Assembly (NCBI RefSeq): GCF_019746665.1 | Contig: NZ_JAIERS010000025.1 | Coordinates: 62,001 to 126,000, forward strand | Reading direction: 5' to 3' | From: Sphingomonas sp. | GTDB lineage: Bacteria; Pseudomonadota; Alphaproteobacteria; Sphingomonadales; Sphingomonadaceae | DNA length: 64,000 bases | In this document: one piece after another, positions 26,360-34,830 of the stretch | Layout: the number at the start of each line of letters is the position of its first letter | How positions within the stretch are numbered: the first letter of the stretch is position 1 | Translations under genes and position numbers: made by a program | Notes under the pieces: model-generated | Seen by the model: the letters and a program-made list of their open reading frames with translations, nothing else | What the model was told of the DNA's origin: nothing | The model's database searches: none

Positions 26360-26656
26360 ATGCGTGATATCGATGCGATCGACGATCAGGTGGCGGCCGC
26401 TGCCTTCCGCCGGCTGGTCCGGCACCTGCGCCACCGGCACGATGCGCAGAATGTCGATCTGATGGGGCTGGCGGGATTCTGCCGCAATTGCCTGGGTGAT
26501 TGGGTGGCCGAGGCAAGCGACGGCGCGCTCACCCGTGAGGAAGGCCGCGCGGCGGTTTACGGGATGCCCTACGCAGAGTGGAAGGCGCGCTTCCAGACCG
26601 AGGCGAACGCGGAACAGCTCGCGCGGATGCAGGAAAGCGTTGCGAAAAATCAATAA
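26360..26656 (+). CDS. DUF1244 domain protein
   Basis: Small helical protein of 98 residues of the DUF1244 family, known mainly as alphaproteobacterial proteins of unsolved function. It has the conserved pair motif LRHRHDAQNVDLMGLAGFCR followed by NCLGDWV, with both cysteines spaced as usual, then a middle TREEGRAAVYGMPYAEWKA. A GGAGGAAT ribosome binding site lies before the ATG. It lies 67 bp from pyk on the opposite strand and 63 bp before the amidohydrolase. No role is proposed. Confidence 0.85.
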   Translation: MRDIDAIDDQVAAAAFRRLVRHLRHRHDAQNVDLMGLAGFCRNCLGDWVAEASDGALTREEGRAAVYGMPYAEWKARFQTEANAEQLARMQESVAKNQ

Positions 26657-26719
26657 ACGCCTCCTTGCCGGAGCGCCCGGTCGGTCTATCGTTCGGCGCT
26701 GAATCATCAGGGGGACGCC

Positions 26720-28054
26720 ATGAAGACCATCATCGCCGCGCTGCTGCTGGCCGCTGCGCCCGCCGCGCTCGCTCAGAGCGCGCCCGTGCCCAAGCGGGCC
26801 ACGTACATCCACGCCGGCACCCTGCTCGCCCGTCCGGGGGAGCCCGCGCGGCGGCAGGTGACGGTGGTGGTACGCGACGGCAAGGTGGCCGAGGTGCGCG
26901 ATGGTTTCATGGCGCCCGAGGCGGGGACCACGTTGGTCGATCTGAAGGACAAATTCGTCCTCCCCGGGCTGATCGACCTTCACGTTCATAGCTGGGGCAT
27001 TGGCGGCGACCCGTTGCGCGAGCGGTTGGGCGCGCTCAACCGGGACGGCTATGACGAGATGGTGGAGGCGCAGAAGAATCTGCGCGCCGATCTCGAAGCC
27101 GGCTTCACCACCATCCGTGATCTGGGCGGCGATCCGCGTGGCGTGCGGGCGCTGCGTGACGCGATCGCGCGCGGTGAGATCGAGGGGCCGACGATCGTCA
27201 ATGCCGGTCGGATGATCTCGGTGACCGGGGGGCATGGCGACGGCACGAACGGGCTCGCCGAGGAGTTCGCCGACGCGGTCCATGCCCACCAGATCAACAC
27301 TTGCGATGGGCCGGACGATTGCCGCCGCGCGGTGCGCCAACAGATCGGGCTGGGCGCGCAGGTGATCAAATTCGCCGCGACCGGGGGTGTGCTCTCCAAC
27401 GTGGCGGGCGGGCTGGGGCGGCAGATGACGCCGGAAGAGATGCGCGCGATCATCGAAACCGCGCACAGCTTCGGCCGCAAGGTGGCGGCGCACAGCCATG
27501 CGGCGGAAGGGACCAAGGCCGCGCTCGAAGCCGGCGTCGACACGATCGAGCATGGCAGCTTCCTTGATGACGCGGCGATCGCGCTGTTCAAGGCCAAGGG
27601 CGCTTATCTGGTGCCGACGATGATCGCGCCTGTCTCGGCGCTGGAACAGGCGCGCGCCGGTGCCTTGCCCGCCGCGACGATCCCGAAGGCGGAAGCGGCG
27701 GCAGCGGCGGCCTTCGAAAGCCACAAGAAGGCGATCGCGGCCGGCGTGAAGATCGCGTTCGGCACCGATACCGGCGTCTCGAAGCACGGCGACAACGCCC
27801 GTGAATTCGCGCTGATGGTCCGCGCCGGCATGACCCCCGCCGCCGCGATCCGCGCCGCCACCCTCACCGCCGCCGAGGCGCTGGGGCGTGAGGGGGAGCT
27901 CGGCAGCATCGAGCCGGGGAAGGCCGCCGATATCATCGCGGTGGCGGGCGATCCGACGCAGGACGTGGCGCGGTTGCGCGGCATCGAGTTCGTGATGCAC
28001 GCTGGCACGGTGGTGAAGGCGGGCGGCAAGCGCGCGGCGTTTCCAGCCGAGTGA
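26720..28054 (+). CDS. Exported amidohydrolase (Xaa-Pro dipeptidase-like)
   Basis: Periplasmic metal-dependent hydrolase of 444 residues with signal peptide MKTIIAALLLAAAPAALAQS. The amidohydrolase barrel shows HxH in LPGLIDLHVHSWG, the probable carboxylated Lys in QVIKFAATGG, His in VAAHSHAAEG and TIEHGSF, and Asp in FGTDTGVSKHG. The pattern is close to bacterial amidohydrolases annotated as Xaa-Pro dipeptidases that cut hydrophobic or basic dipeptides; the true substrate is not proven. The gene is followed by an exported alpha/beta hydrolase 24 bp later, so the two may process related compounds. Confidence 0.88.
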   Translation: MKTIIAALLLAAAPAALAQSAPVPKRATYIHAGTLLARPGEPARRQVTVVVRDGKVAEVRDGFMAPEAGTTLVDLKDKFVLPGLIDLHVHSWGIGGDPLRERLGALNRDGYDEMVEAQKNLRADLEAGFTTIRDLGGDPRGVRALRDAIARGEIEGPTIVNAGRMISVTGGHGDGTNGLAEEFADAVHAHQINTCDGPDDCRRAVRQQIGLGAQVIKFAATGGVLSNVAGGLGRQMTPEEMRAIIETAHSFGRKVAAHSHAAEGTKAALEAGVDTIEHGSFLDDAAIALFKAKGAYLVPTMIAPVSALEQARAGALPAATIPKAEAAAAAAFESHKKAIAAGVKIAFGTDTGVSKHGDNAREFALMVRAGMTPAAAIRAATLTAAEALGREGELGSIEPGKAADIIAVAGDPTQDVARLRGIEFVMHAGTVVKAGGKRAAFPAE

Positions 28055-28078
28055 GCCCGGTTGCTGGGGGAGGGCGGA

Positions 28079-28978
28079 ATGACAAGAACTATTGGTCGGG
28101 CGATTCTGGCAGGTGCCGCGCTGTCGGCGATCGGTGCCGTCCCCGGGTTCGCGGCGCCGCAGCGCTGGCCTTTGGCGATCACTACCGAGCCGGCGGCCGA
28201 TCGCGCGCATCCTGCCCGAATCGAGGTGCTGCGCATTCCCAGCGGTGACGCGACGATGAACGGCATTGCTTATGTGCCAGCCGGCGTGGGGCCGCACCCG
28301 CTGTTCGTTTTGCTACACGGCTTACCGGGGAATGAGCGCAATTTCGATCTGGCGCAGACGCTGCGTCGCGCCGGCTGGACCGTGGTGATGGTCCATTATC
28401 GCGGCGCCTGGGGCAGCCAAGGGCGGTTTTCCTTCCAGCACTGCCTGGAGGATGCCCGCGCCACGCTCGCCTATGTGCGCGATCCCGCCACTGCCGCGAA
28501 GCTGGGGGCTGACCCGAAGCGCGTCGTGCTCGGCGGGCACAGCATGGGCGGCTGGGTGACGGCGATGACGCTTGCCGACGATACTGGGCTGCTGGGGGGT
28601 GTGATCATATCGGCCGGCGACTTCGGCGCGATCGGGGCGCGGGCGCGAACGGCGCGCGCCCAGGTCGTGGCCTCGATGGACGATAATCGCGCGCCGCTGG
28701 CGGGTGTCACCGGAGAGACGATGGCCGACGAATTGGCCGCCAACGCCGATCGCTGGACCTTTGCCGGTCTAGCGCCAAAGCTGCGCGACCGGCGCTTGCA
28801 CGTGATGTGGAGCGACGACTTCGTGGCGGAGGACTCGCGCCGCCTGCTGGCGGCGGTGCGCGCGCCGGGCGGCAAGCGGATCACCGAGGATCACGTCGCG
28901 ACCGATCATGTCTGGTCCGACAAGCGGCTGACGCTGCAGGCGCTGACCCTCAAATGGCTTGCCACGCTGCCGCAATGA
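28079..28978 (+). CDS. Exported alpha/beta hydrolase
   Basis: Protein of 299 residues with signal peptide (RAILAGAALSAIGAVPGFAA). The alpha/beta fold has the oxyanion motif LLHGLPGNERN, VVMVHYRGAWGS, and the nucleophile elbow GGHSMGG near residue 156; a late His lies in TEDHVATDHVWSD. The family includes esterases and peptidases of the prolyl oligopeptidase type, and the fit with the amidohydrolase upstream suggests a shared peptide or ester substrate. GGAGGG precedes the ATG. Confidence 0.83.
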   Translation: MTRTIGRAILAGAALSAIGAVPGFAAPQRWPLAITTEPAADRAHPARIEVLRIPSGDATMNGIAYVPAGVGPHPLFVLLHGLPGNERNFDLAQTLRRAGWTVVMVHYRGAWGSQGRFSFQHCLEDARATLAYVRDPATAAKLGADPKRVVLGGHSMGGWVTAMTLADDTGLLGGVIISAGDFGAIGARARTARAQVVASMDDNRAPLAGVTGETMADELAANADRWTFAGLAPKLRDRRLHVMWSDDFVAEDSRRLLAAVRAPGGKRITEDHVATDHVWSDKRLTLQALTLKWLATLPQ

Positions 28979-29049
28979 CGGTGGTTGAGCAGCGCCCTGC
29001 TTTCGCCTAGGAGCGCCGCTCAACGCATAGCTGGAGCTACCGAACCCCC

Positions 29050-29289
29050 ATGAGCGATGTTGTCGCCGCCGACGAATTGAGGCTGTTGATCGAGCGTGCC
29101 GAGCGGCTGGAAGAGGAAAAGCGCGGCATCGCGGACGACATCAAGGACGTGATGGCCGAGGCCAAGAGCCGTGGCTATGACGTGAAGGCGATCCGCAAGA
29201 TTATCGCGATCCGCCGCAAAAAGCGCGAGGAGTATCAGGAAGAGGAAGCAATCCTCGATACCTATCTCGCCGCACTCGGCATGAGGTAG
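29050..29289 (+). CDS. gapR: GapR-type DUF2312 nucleoid-associated protein
   Basis: DNA-binding protein of 79 residues matching DUF2312. The N-terminal helix [20 protein letters not shown] and [20 protein letters not shown] are the family core, followed by a basic [18 protein letters not shown] and LDTYLAALG. In Caulobacter this family is GapR, which clamps overtwisted DNA ahead of replication and stimulates gyrase and topoisomerase IV. It is intact and slightly shorter than the Caulobacter protein. It is transcribed in the same direction as yebC after a 213-bp gap. Confidence 0.88.
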   Translation: MSDVVAADELRLLIERAERLEEEKRGIADDIKDVMAEAKSRGYDVKAIRKIIAIRRKKREEYQEEEAILDTYLAALGMR

Positions 29290-29502
29290 GCTAGCCCCTT
29301 TCGGCCATAACGCCTGCCCCACAAACGTCAGCCGCGCCGCCGAGAGGATGGCGATGTGACGGAGAGGCGGGCGTTGCCCGGCAATCTCGTCCCTCATGTG
29401 CCGTCGCGTGGAGTCCATCCCTTACGCCACTCGACTTGCCCCTGAGCGCCTCCTTCCGGTAACGGCGCGAGTCACCTCGCGACATCACCCACGAAGGATC
29501 CC

Positions 29503-30246
29503 ATGGCCGGCCATTCCAAGTTCAAGAACATCATGCACCGCAAGGGCGCGCAGGATAAGAAGCGCTCGGCGATGTTTTCCAAGCTCAGCCGCGAAATCAC
29601 GGTCGCGGCGAAGATGGGCCTGCCCGAGCCCGATATGAACCCGCGCCTGCGCGCGGCAATCAACGCCGCCAAGGCGCAGTCGATGCCCAAGGACAATATC
29701 CAGCGCGCCATCGACAAGGCGAGCAAGGGCGAGGGCGAGAATTACGAGGAAGTCCGGTACGAAGGCTTTGGTCCCGGCGGCGTGTCGCTGATCATCGAGG
29801 CGCTGACCGACAATCGTAATCGCACCGCGACCAACGTCCGCACCGCCGTTTCCAAGAATGGCGGTAACCTTGGTGCGAGCGGATCGGTGAGCCACGGCTT
29901 CAGCAGGCTTGGGCTGATCACCTATCCGGCGAGCGCGGGCGATGCCGAGCGGTTGTTCGAAGCGGCACTCGAGGCCGGTGCCGACGACGTCACCTCAGGC
30001 GACGACGGCCACGAGATCTGGACCTCGATCGAAGCGCTGCACGAAGTCGCGAAGGCGCTTACCCCCGTGCTCGGCGAACCCGAGGGCGCGAAGCTTGCTT
30101 GGCGGCCAGGCACCACCGTGAGCGTCGACGAGGCGGCGGCTGCGCAATTGTTCAAGCTGATCGACACGCTCGACGATGACGATGATGTCCAGCAGGTTTG
30201 GGGCAATTACGAAGTGAGCGACGAGGTAATGGCGAAGCTTGGCTAG
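29503..30246 (+). CDS. yebC: YebC/TACO1 family translation regulator
   Basis: Protein of 247 residues. The start [20 protein letters not shown] and the family motif [20 protein letters not shown] are diagnostic, with the middle [20 protein letters not shown]. YebC/PmpR was long described as a DNA-binding regulator; related proteins such as TACO1 act in translation of hard-to-read stretches. ruvC, the usual neighbour in many bacteria, does not follow here; an efflux operon does. The C-terminal acid stretch [13 protein letters not shown] is typical. Confidence 0.95.
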   Translation: MAGHSKFKNIMHRKGAQDKKRSAMFSKLSREITVAAKMGLPEPDMNPRLRAAINAAKAQSMPKDNIQRAIDKASKGEGENYEEVRYEGFGPGGVSLIIEALTDNRNRTATNVRTAVSKNGGNLGASGSVSHGFSRLGLITYPASAGDAERLFEAALEAGADDVTSGDDGHEIWTSIEALHEVAKALTPVLGEPEGAKLAWRPGTTVSVDEAAAAQLFKLIDTLDDDDDVQQVWGNYEVSDEVMAKLG

Positions 30247-30267
30247 CTTAGGTGCGACCCAAAACGG

Positions 30268-30295
30268 ATGCGCAACATTTTGAAAGTTTGCGCAT
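30268..30295. promoter_or_regulatory. Inverted repeat between yebC and the RND operon
   Basis: ATGCGCAA (30268-30275) and TTGCGCAT (30288-30295) are perfect 8-bp arms with a 12-bp AT-rich spacer, followed by TTTACGAAAAAA. It may be the terminator of yebC (weak stem, short T run) or an operator for the efflux operon, which starts 142 bp further on; an operator function seems equally likely. Confidence 0.55.
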
Positions 30296-30414
30296 TTTAC
30301 GAAAAAATGTTTGCTTTCGCCTAAGCCCGCCCCTTGCAAATTCTCGCTGGCCTTTTCACTTAACGGCTCGCTGAGCAGCTGCAGCAAAGCGCTTGGCGAA
30401 CCGCGGGGGCGCCA

Positions 30415-30429
30415 CCCCTATATAAGGGG
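30415..30429 (+). promoter_or_regulatory. Short hairpin containing the ribosome binding site of the efflux adaptor
   Basis: CCCCT (30415-30419) and AGGGG (30425-30429) can pair around ATATA, and AAGGGGG is the ribosome binding site 7 nt before the adaptor ATG. Folding would hide the site. The stem is short, so the effect is uncertain. Confidence 0.35.
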
Positions 30430-30436
30430 GAAGCGC

Positions 30437-31627
30437 ATGGGGCACGGCCGGCAACTCCTGATGATGGGCGCGCTGATGCTCGCGGCGTGCGGGCAGCGTG
30501 GCGGGCCGCCGGCGCCGCCGCCGACGGTCGTCACCGTCGCCACGCCGTTGCAGCGCAACGTCGTCGATTGGGACGAGTATATCGGTCGGTTCGAGGCGCC
30601 GCAGGACGTCGAACTGCGCCCGCGCGTCTCCGGCGCGATCGACCAGGTGCTGTTCAGCGACGGGCAGAATGTCCGCCAGGGCCAGGCGCTGTTCGTGATC
30701 GATCCGCGCCCCTATCGCGCCACCTTGCAGCAGGCGCGCGCCCAGGTGCTCCGCGCCGAGGCGACGCTCGCCAATGCCCGCACCGAACTCGCCCGGGCGC
30801 AAACCCTGCTCGGCGCGCAGGCGATCAGTCGCGAGGAGTTCGAAACGCGCGAAGCGACCGTGCGGACCGCCCAGGCCGATTTGCGCGCGGCGCAGGCGCA
30901 GGTAACGAACGCCGCGCTCAATCTGAGCTTCACCACCGTCCGCGCGCCCGTATCGGGCCGGATTTCGGACCGGCGGGTAAGCCGGGGCAATCTGGTGCAG
31001 GATGGGCAGACGGTGCTCACGCGGATCGTATCGATCGACCCGATCTGGTTCACCTTCACGGGTGCCGAGAATTTCTATCTGAAATATCTGCGCCAGGACG
31101 CAAGCGGGCAGCGCAAGTCGTCGCGCTATACGCCCAACCCGATCGAGATCCAGCTCGCCGATGAAAGCGGCTATCGCTGGAAGGGGCGGATGGCGTTCGT
31201 CGACAACGCGATCGACGCGCAATCGGGCACGATCCGCGCGCATGCGGTGGTGCCGAACCCGACCGGCTTCCTCACGCCTGGTTTGTTTGGTCGCGCGCGG
31301 CTGCTCGGTTCCGGCACGTATCACGCGATGCTGGTGCCCGATGAGGCGATCCTGACCGATCAGACTCGCAAGCTCGTCTATGTTCTCACCAAGGACAACA
31401 AGATCGCGCCGCGCCCAGTCGTCACCGGGCCTCCGGTGGAGGGGCTGCGCGTGGTCAAGGAGGGGCTGGGACCGAACGAGTTGGTGGTGATAAACGGCAT
31501 CACCCGGCTGCAACCGGGGATGTCGGTGCAGCCGCGGCGCACCGCGCTGAAGCCCCGCGCCGAAGATACCTCACCGGTGGCGCAGCCGATCGACGCACCG
31601 CTGCCGGCCGAAGCCAAGGCGGGCTGA
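30437..31627 (+). CDS. RND efflux periplasmic adaptor subunit
   Basis: Membrane fusion protein of 396 residues that bridges the inner-membrane pump to the outer-membrane channel. It is a lipoprotein (MMGALMLAACGQ). The barrel-sandwich lipoyl halves are EAPQDVELRPRVSGAIDQVL and FTTVRAPVSGRIS, flanking an alpha-helical hairpin of Ala/Arg/Glu heptads. Later beta-barrel and membrane-proximal domains (LAPDEAILTDQTRKLVYVL-like) follow, and the end is Pro/Ala-rich. The operon continues 5 bp later with the pump. The order adaptor-pump-channel is standard for HAE1 drug efflux; no regulator lies next to it. Confidence 0.93.
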   Translation: MGHGRQLLMMGALMLAACGQRGGPPAPPPTVVTVATPLQRNVVDWDEYIGRFEAPQDVELRPRVSGAIDQVLFSDGQNVRQGQALFVIDPRPYRATLQQARAQVLRAEATLANARTELARAQTLLGAQAISREEFETREATVRTAQADLRAAQAQVTNAALNLSFTTVRAPVSGRISDRRVSRGNLVQDGQTVLTRIVSIDPIWFTFTGAENFYLKYLRQDASGQRKSSRYTPNPIEIQLADESGYRWKGRMAFVDNAIDAQSGTIRAHAVVPNPTGFLTPGLFGRARLLGSGTYHAMLVPDEAILTDQTRKLVYVLTKDNKIAPRPVVTGPPVEGLRVVKEGLGPNELVVINGITRLQPGMSVQPRRTALKPRAEDTSPVAQPIDAPLPAEAKAG

Positions 31628-31632
31628 AGGCC

Positions 31633-34600
31633 ATGCGCTTCCCACACTTCTTCATCGATCGCCCGATCTTCGCGGCGGTCTTGTCGATCCTGATCATCGT
31701 GTTCGGCGCGGTCGCCTATCCGATCCTGCCGGTCGCGCAATATCCGGAGATCGCGCCACCGACGGTGGTGGTGAGCGCCACTTATCCGGGCGCGACCGCC
31801 GAGACACTGGCGGAAACGGTCGCGGCGCCGCTCGAAGAATCGATCAACGGCGTCGAGAAGATGATCTACATGTCGTCGTCGTCGACCGGCGACGGCGCGA
31901 TCGCCATCACCATCACCTTCGCGCAGGGGACGAATGTCGATCAGGCGCAGGTGCTGGTGCAGAACCGCGTCTCCGAGGCCGAACCGCGCCTGCCCGAGGA
32001 GGTCCGTCAGATCGGCGTGACGGTGCGCAAGAACTCGCCCGACATCCTCATGTGCGCGGCGCTTTATTCGCCGGACAAGAGCCTTAGCCAGCAATATGTT
32101 TCCAACTATGTGACCACCCAGCTGCTCGACCGCCTGTCGCGGATCGAGGGCGTGGGCAGCGCGCGCATCTTCGGCGGACGCGATTACAATATGCGGGTCT
32201 GGATCAATCCCGATCTTGCCGCCGCGCGCAATCTGACCGTGGATGAGATTATCGGCTCGGTCCGTGCGCAGAACGCGCAGGTCGCCGTCGGTTCGGTCGG
32301 CCAGCCGCCGTTCAACCGGGGCGGCACCGCGTTCCAGCTCGGCATCACCACCAAGGGCCGCCTGGCGAGCCCCGAAGAATTCGGCGATATCATCATCAAG
32401 AGCGATGCCCAGGGACGGCTGACGCGGGTGCGCGATGTCGCGCGCGTCGAGCTTGGCGCGCAGGATTATTCGATCAACCCGTTCCTTTCCAATCAAGAGA
32501 CGAGCGCGGTCTGCCTTACCCAGCTGCCGGGATCGAACGCGCTCGCGACCGCCGCCCTCGTCAAGCAGGAACTGGCGACCAGCGCGAAGAGCTTCCCCAA
32601 AGGCCTGGCGTATCAGATCCCTTACAACCCGACCGAGTTCATCGAAGCCTCGATCGAGGCGGTGCAGCACACCTTGTACGAAGCGCTGTTCCTGGTCGCC
32701 TTCGTCGTGCTGCTGTTCCTGCAAAGCTGGCGCGCGGCGCTGATTCCGATCCTGGCGATTCCGGTGTCGCTGATCGGGTCGTTCGCGATGCTTGCCGCGT
32801 TCGGCTTCTCGGTCAATAATCTGTCGCTGTTCGGCATGGTGCTGGCGATCGGCATTGTGGTCGACGACGCGATCGTCGTGGTCGAGAATATCGAACGGTT
32901 GATGGAGGAGAAGGGCCTCTCCCCCCGCCAAGCCGCGCATGAGACGATGGACGAAGTGTCCGGCGCGCTCGTCGCGATCGCGCTGGTGCTGTGCGGTGTG
33001 TTCATCCCGACCAGCTTCATCCCGGGTATTTCGGGCCAGTTCTACCAACAGTTCGCGCTGACGATCGTTTCCGCGACGGCGATCTCGGCGTTCGTCTCGC
33101 TCACCCTGTCGCCGGCGATCGCCGCGCTGGTGCTGAAGCCCAAGGCGCATGGCGAGCCCGCGTCCGGGATACGAGGCGCCGGCGCGCGGTTCGCGCGCGG
33201 GTTCAACCGCGGCTTCGATTGGCTGGGCGAGCGTTATGGCCGCTTCACCGCGCGCGCGGTGCGGACGCTGGGGCTGATCGTGATCGTCTACGCCGGTCTG
33301 ATCGCGCTCGCCGGGTGGCGCTTCACGGCGACCCCGACTGGTTTCATCCCCGCGCAGGACCAGGGCTATCTGATCGTCGCGGTGCAGCTGCCGCCGGGCG
33401 CCTCGCTTCAGCGCACGACCGAGGTGTTGCGCCGCGCGCAGGAGATCGCACTGAAGCAGCCGAGCGTGCGTGGAACGGTGGCCTTCGCCGGGCTTGACGG
33501 CGCGACCTTCACCAACGCCCCCAACGCGGCCGCCATGTTCGTGCCGCTGAAACCTTTTGGCGAGCGTGGGTCGTCCGACGCGGTCGCCAACCAACTGCGG
33601 CAGGCGTTCGCGCCGATCACCGATGGCATCCTGCTGGTGATCCCGCCGCCGCCGGTGCGCGGCATCGGCACGGGCGGCGGCTGGAAGATGCTGATCGAAG
33701 ATCGACAGAACCAGGGTTATCAGCTGCTCGAACAAGTCGCCTTCGCGATGATGATGAAGGCCAATCAGGCGCCCGGCATCACCGCCGCCTTCACCACTTT
33801 CAATGCGCGTACCCCCCGCATCAAGGCCGATATCGACCGTGAACGCGCCGAACAGCTGGGCGTGCCGGTGGCGAACGTGTTCTCAACGCTCGGCACCTAT
33901 CTTGGCTCGACCTATATCAACGATTTCAACTTCCTGGGCCGGACTTTCCGGGTGACGGCGCAGGCCGACGCGCCCTACCGCGATGAAGCGTCGGACATTG
34001 GCCGGCTGCGTACCCGTTCGGCCTCGGGCGAGACGGTGCCGCTCGACGCAGTGATGTCGCTCAAGACCGAGACCGGGCCGTACCGCGTCGTGCGCTATAA
34101 CCTCTACCCGTCGGCCGAGCTTCAGGGGGATACGATTCCCGGCTACAGCTCGGGCCAGTCGCTCGCGACCATGGCGCAGCTGGCGCGTGAGACGCTGCCG
34201 GCGGGGATGAGCTTTGAGTGGACCGAGCTCGCCTATCAGCAGGAGCGCGCGGGCAATACCGGTACGATCGTGTTCGGCCTGGCGGTGCTGTTCGTCTTCC
34301 TGCTGCTCGCCGCTAATTACGAAAGCCTGGTGCTGCCCTTCGCGGTCATCCTGATCGTGCCGATGTGCCTGCTCGCCGCGATCGTTGGCGTGAACCTGAT
34401 GGGGATGGACAATAACATCCTCACCCAGATCGGATTGGTCGTGCTGATCGGTCTCGCCGCGAAGAACGCGATCCTGATCGTCGAGTTCGCCAAGGCCAAC
34501 GAGGACGCGGGCATGGAACTGCGCGAAGCCGCTCAGCACGCCGCCGCGCAGCGCTTGCGGCCAATCCTGATGACCTCGATCGCGTTCATCCTGGGTACGC

Positions 34601-34830
34601 TGCCGCTGGTGATTGGCTCGGGTCCAGGTGCCGAGATGCGCCGCGCGCTCGGGGTCGCGGTGTTCTTCGGCATGATCGGGGTGACGACCTTCGGGCTGTT
34701 GTTCACCCCCGCCTTCTACGTCATCAGCCGCAAGCTGGGCGACCGTGCGAGCAGCTTCCTTCGCCGGCGCAAGCTGGACGACACGCCGCCACCCACCGCG
34801 CACGAACCCGCGCCGGAGCCCGCCGAATGA
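31633..34830 (+). CDS. RND multidrug efflux permease (HAE1 type)
   Basis: Proton-driven inner-membrane pump of 1065 residues with 12 transmembrane segments and two large periplasmic loops. The start MRFPHFFIDRPIFAAVLSIL and YPEIAPPTVVVSATYPGA are typical of AcrB/MexB-like pumps. Proton-relay Asp-Asp lies in VVDDAIVVVENIERLM in TM4, with a Lys in AAKNAILIVEFAKAN in TM10. It is a normal length and intact. Substrates are probably amphiphilic drugs or solvents but this cannot be proven from sequence. Confidence 0.96.
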   Translation: MRFPHFFIDRPIFAAVLSILIIVFGAVAYPILPVAQYPEIAPPTVVVSATYPGATAETLAETVAAPLEESINGVEKMIYMSSSSTGDGAIAITITFAQGTNVDQAQVLVQNRVSEAEPRLPEEVRQIGVTVRKNSPDILMCAALYSPDKSLSQQYVSNYVTTQLLDRLSRIEGVGSARIFGGRDYNMRVWINPDLAAARNLTVDEIIGSVRAQNAQVAVGSVGQPPFNRGGTAFQLGITTKGRLASPEEFGDIIIKSDAQGRLTRVRDVARVELGAQDYSINPFLSNQETSAVCLTQLPGSNALATAALVKQELATSAKSFPKGLAYQIPYNPTEFIEASIEAVQHTLYEALFLVAFVVLLFLQSWRAALIPILAIPVSLIGSFAMLAAFGFSVNNLSLFGMVLAIGIVVDDAIVVVENIERLMEEKGLSPRQAAHETMDEVSGALVAIALVLCGVFIPTSFIPGISGQFYQQFALTIVSATAISAFVSLTLSPAIAALVLKPKAHGEPASGIRGAGARFARGFNRGFDWLGERYGRFTARAVRTLGLIVIVYAGLIALAGWRFTATPTGFIPAQDQGYLIVAVQLPPGASLQRTTEVLRRAQEIALKQPSVRGTVAFAGLDGATFTNAPNAAAMFVPLKPFGERGSSDAVANQLRQAFAPITDGILLVIPPPPVRGIGTGGGWKMLIEDRQNQGYQLLEQVAFAMMMKANQAPGITAAFTTFNARTPRIKADIDRERAEQLGVPVANVFSTLGTYLGSTYINDFNFLGRTFRVTAQADAPYRDEASDIGRLRTRSASGETVPLDAVMSLKTETGPYRVVRYNLYPSAELQGDTIPGYSSGQSLATMAQLARETLPAGMSFEWTELAYQQERAGNTGTIVFGLAVLFVFLLLAANYESLVLPFAVILIVPMCLLAAIVGVNLMGMDNNILTQIGLVVLIGLAAKNAILIVEFAKANEDAGMELREAAQHAAAQRLRPILMTSIAFILGTLPLVIGSGPGAEMRRALGVAVFFGMIGVTTFGLLFTPAFYVISRKLGDRASSFLRRRKLDDTPPPTAHEPAPEPAE

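Noticed and set aside
26141..28297. Long open frame (718 codons) on the minus strand over the amidohydrolase and the pyk start
   Set aside because: Low-complexity Arg/His/Asp-rich translation without domains; overlaps several secure genes.
29290..29502. Possible tRNA or small RNA in the gapR-yebC gap
   Set aside because: No cloverleaf or strong hairpin with T run was visible; left unannotated.
31378..33735. Long open frame (785 codons) antisense to the RND pump
   Set aside because: Same GC-skew artefact; the pump reading frame has all family motifs.
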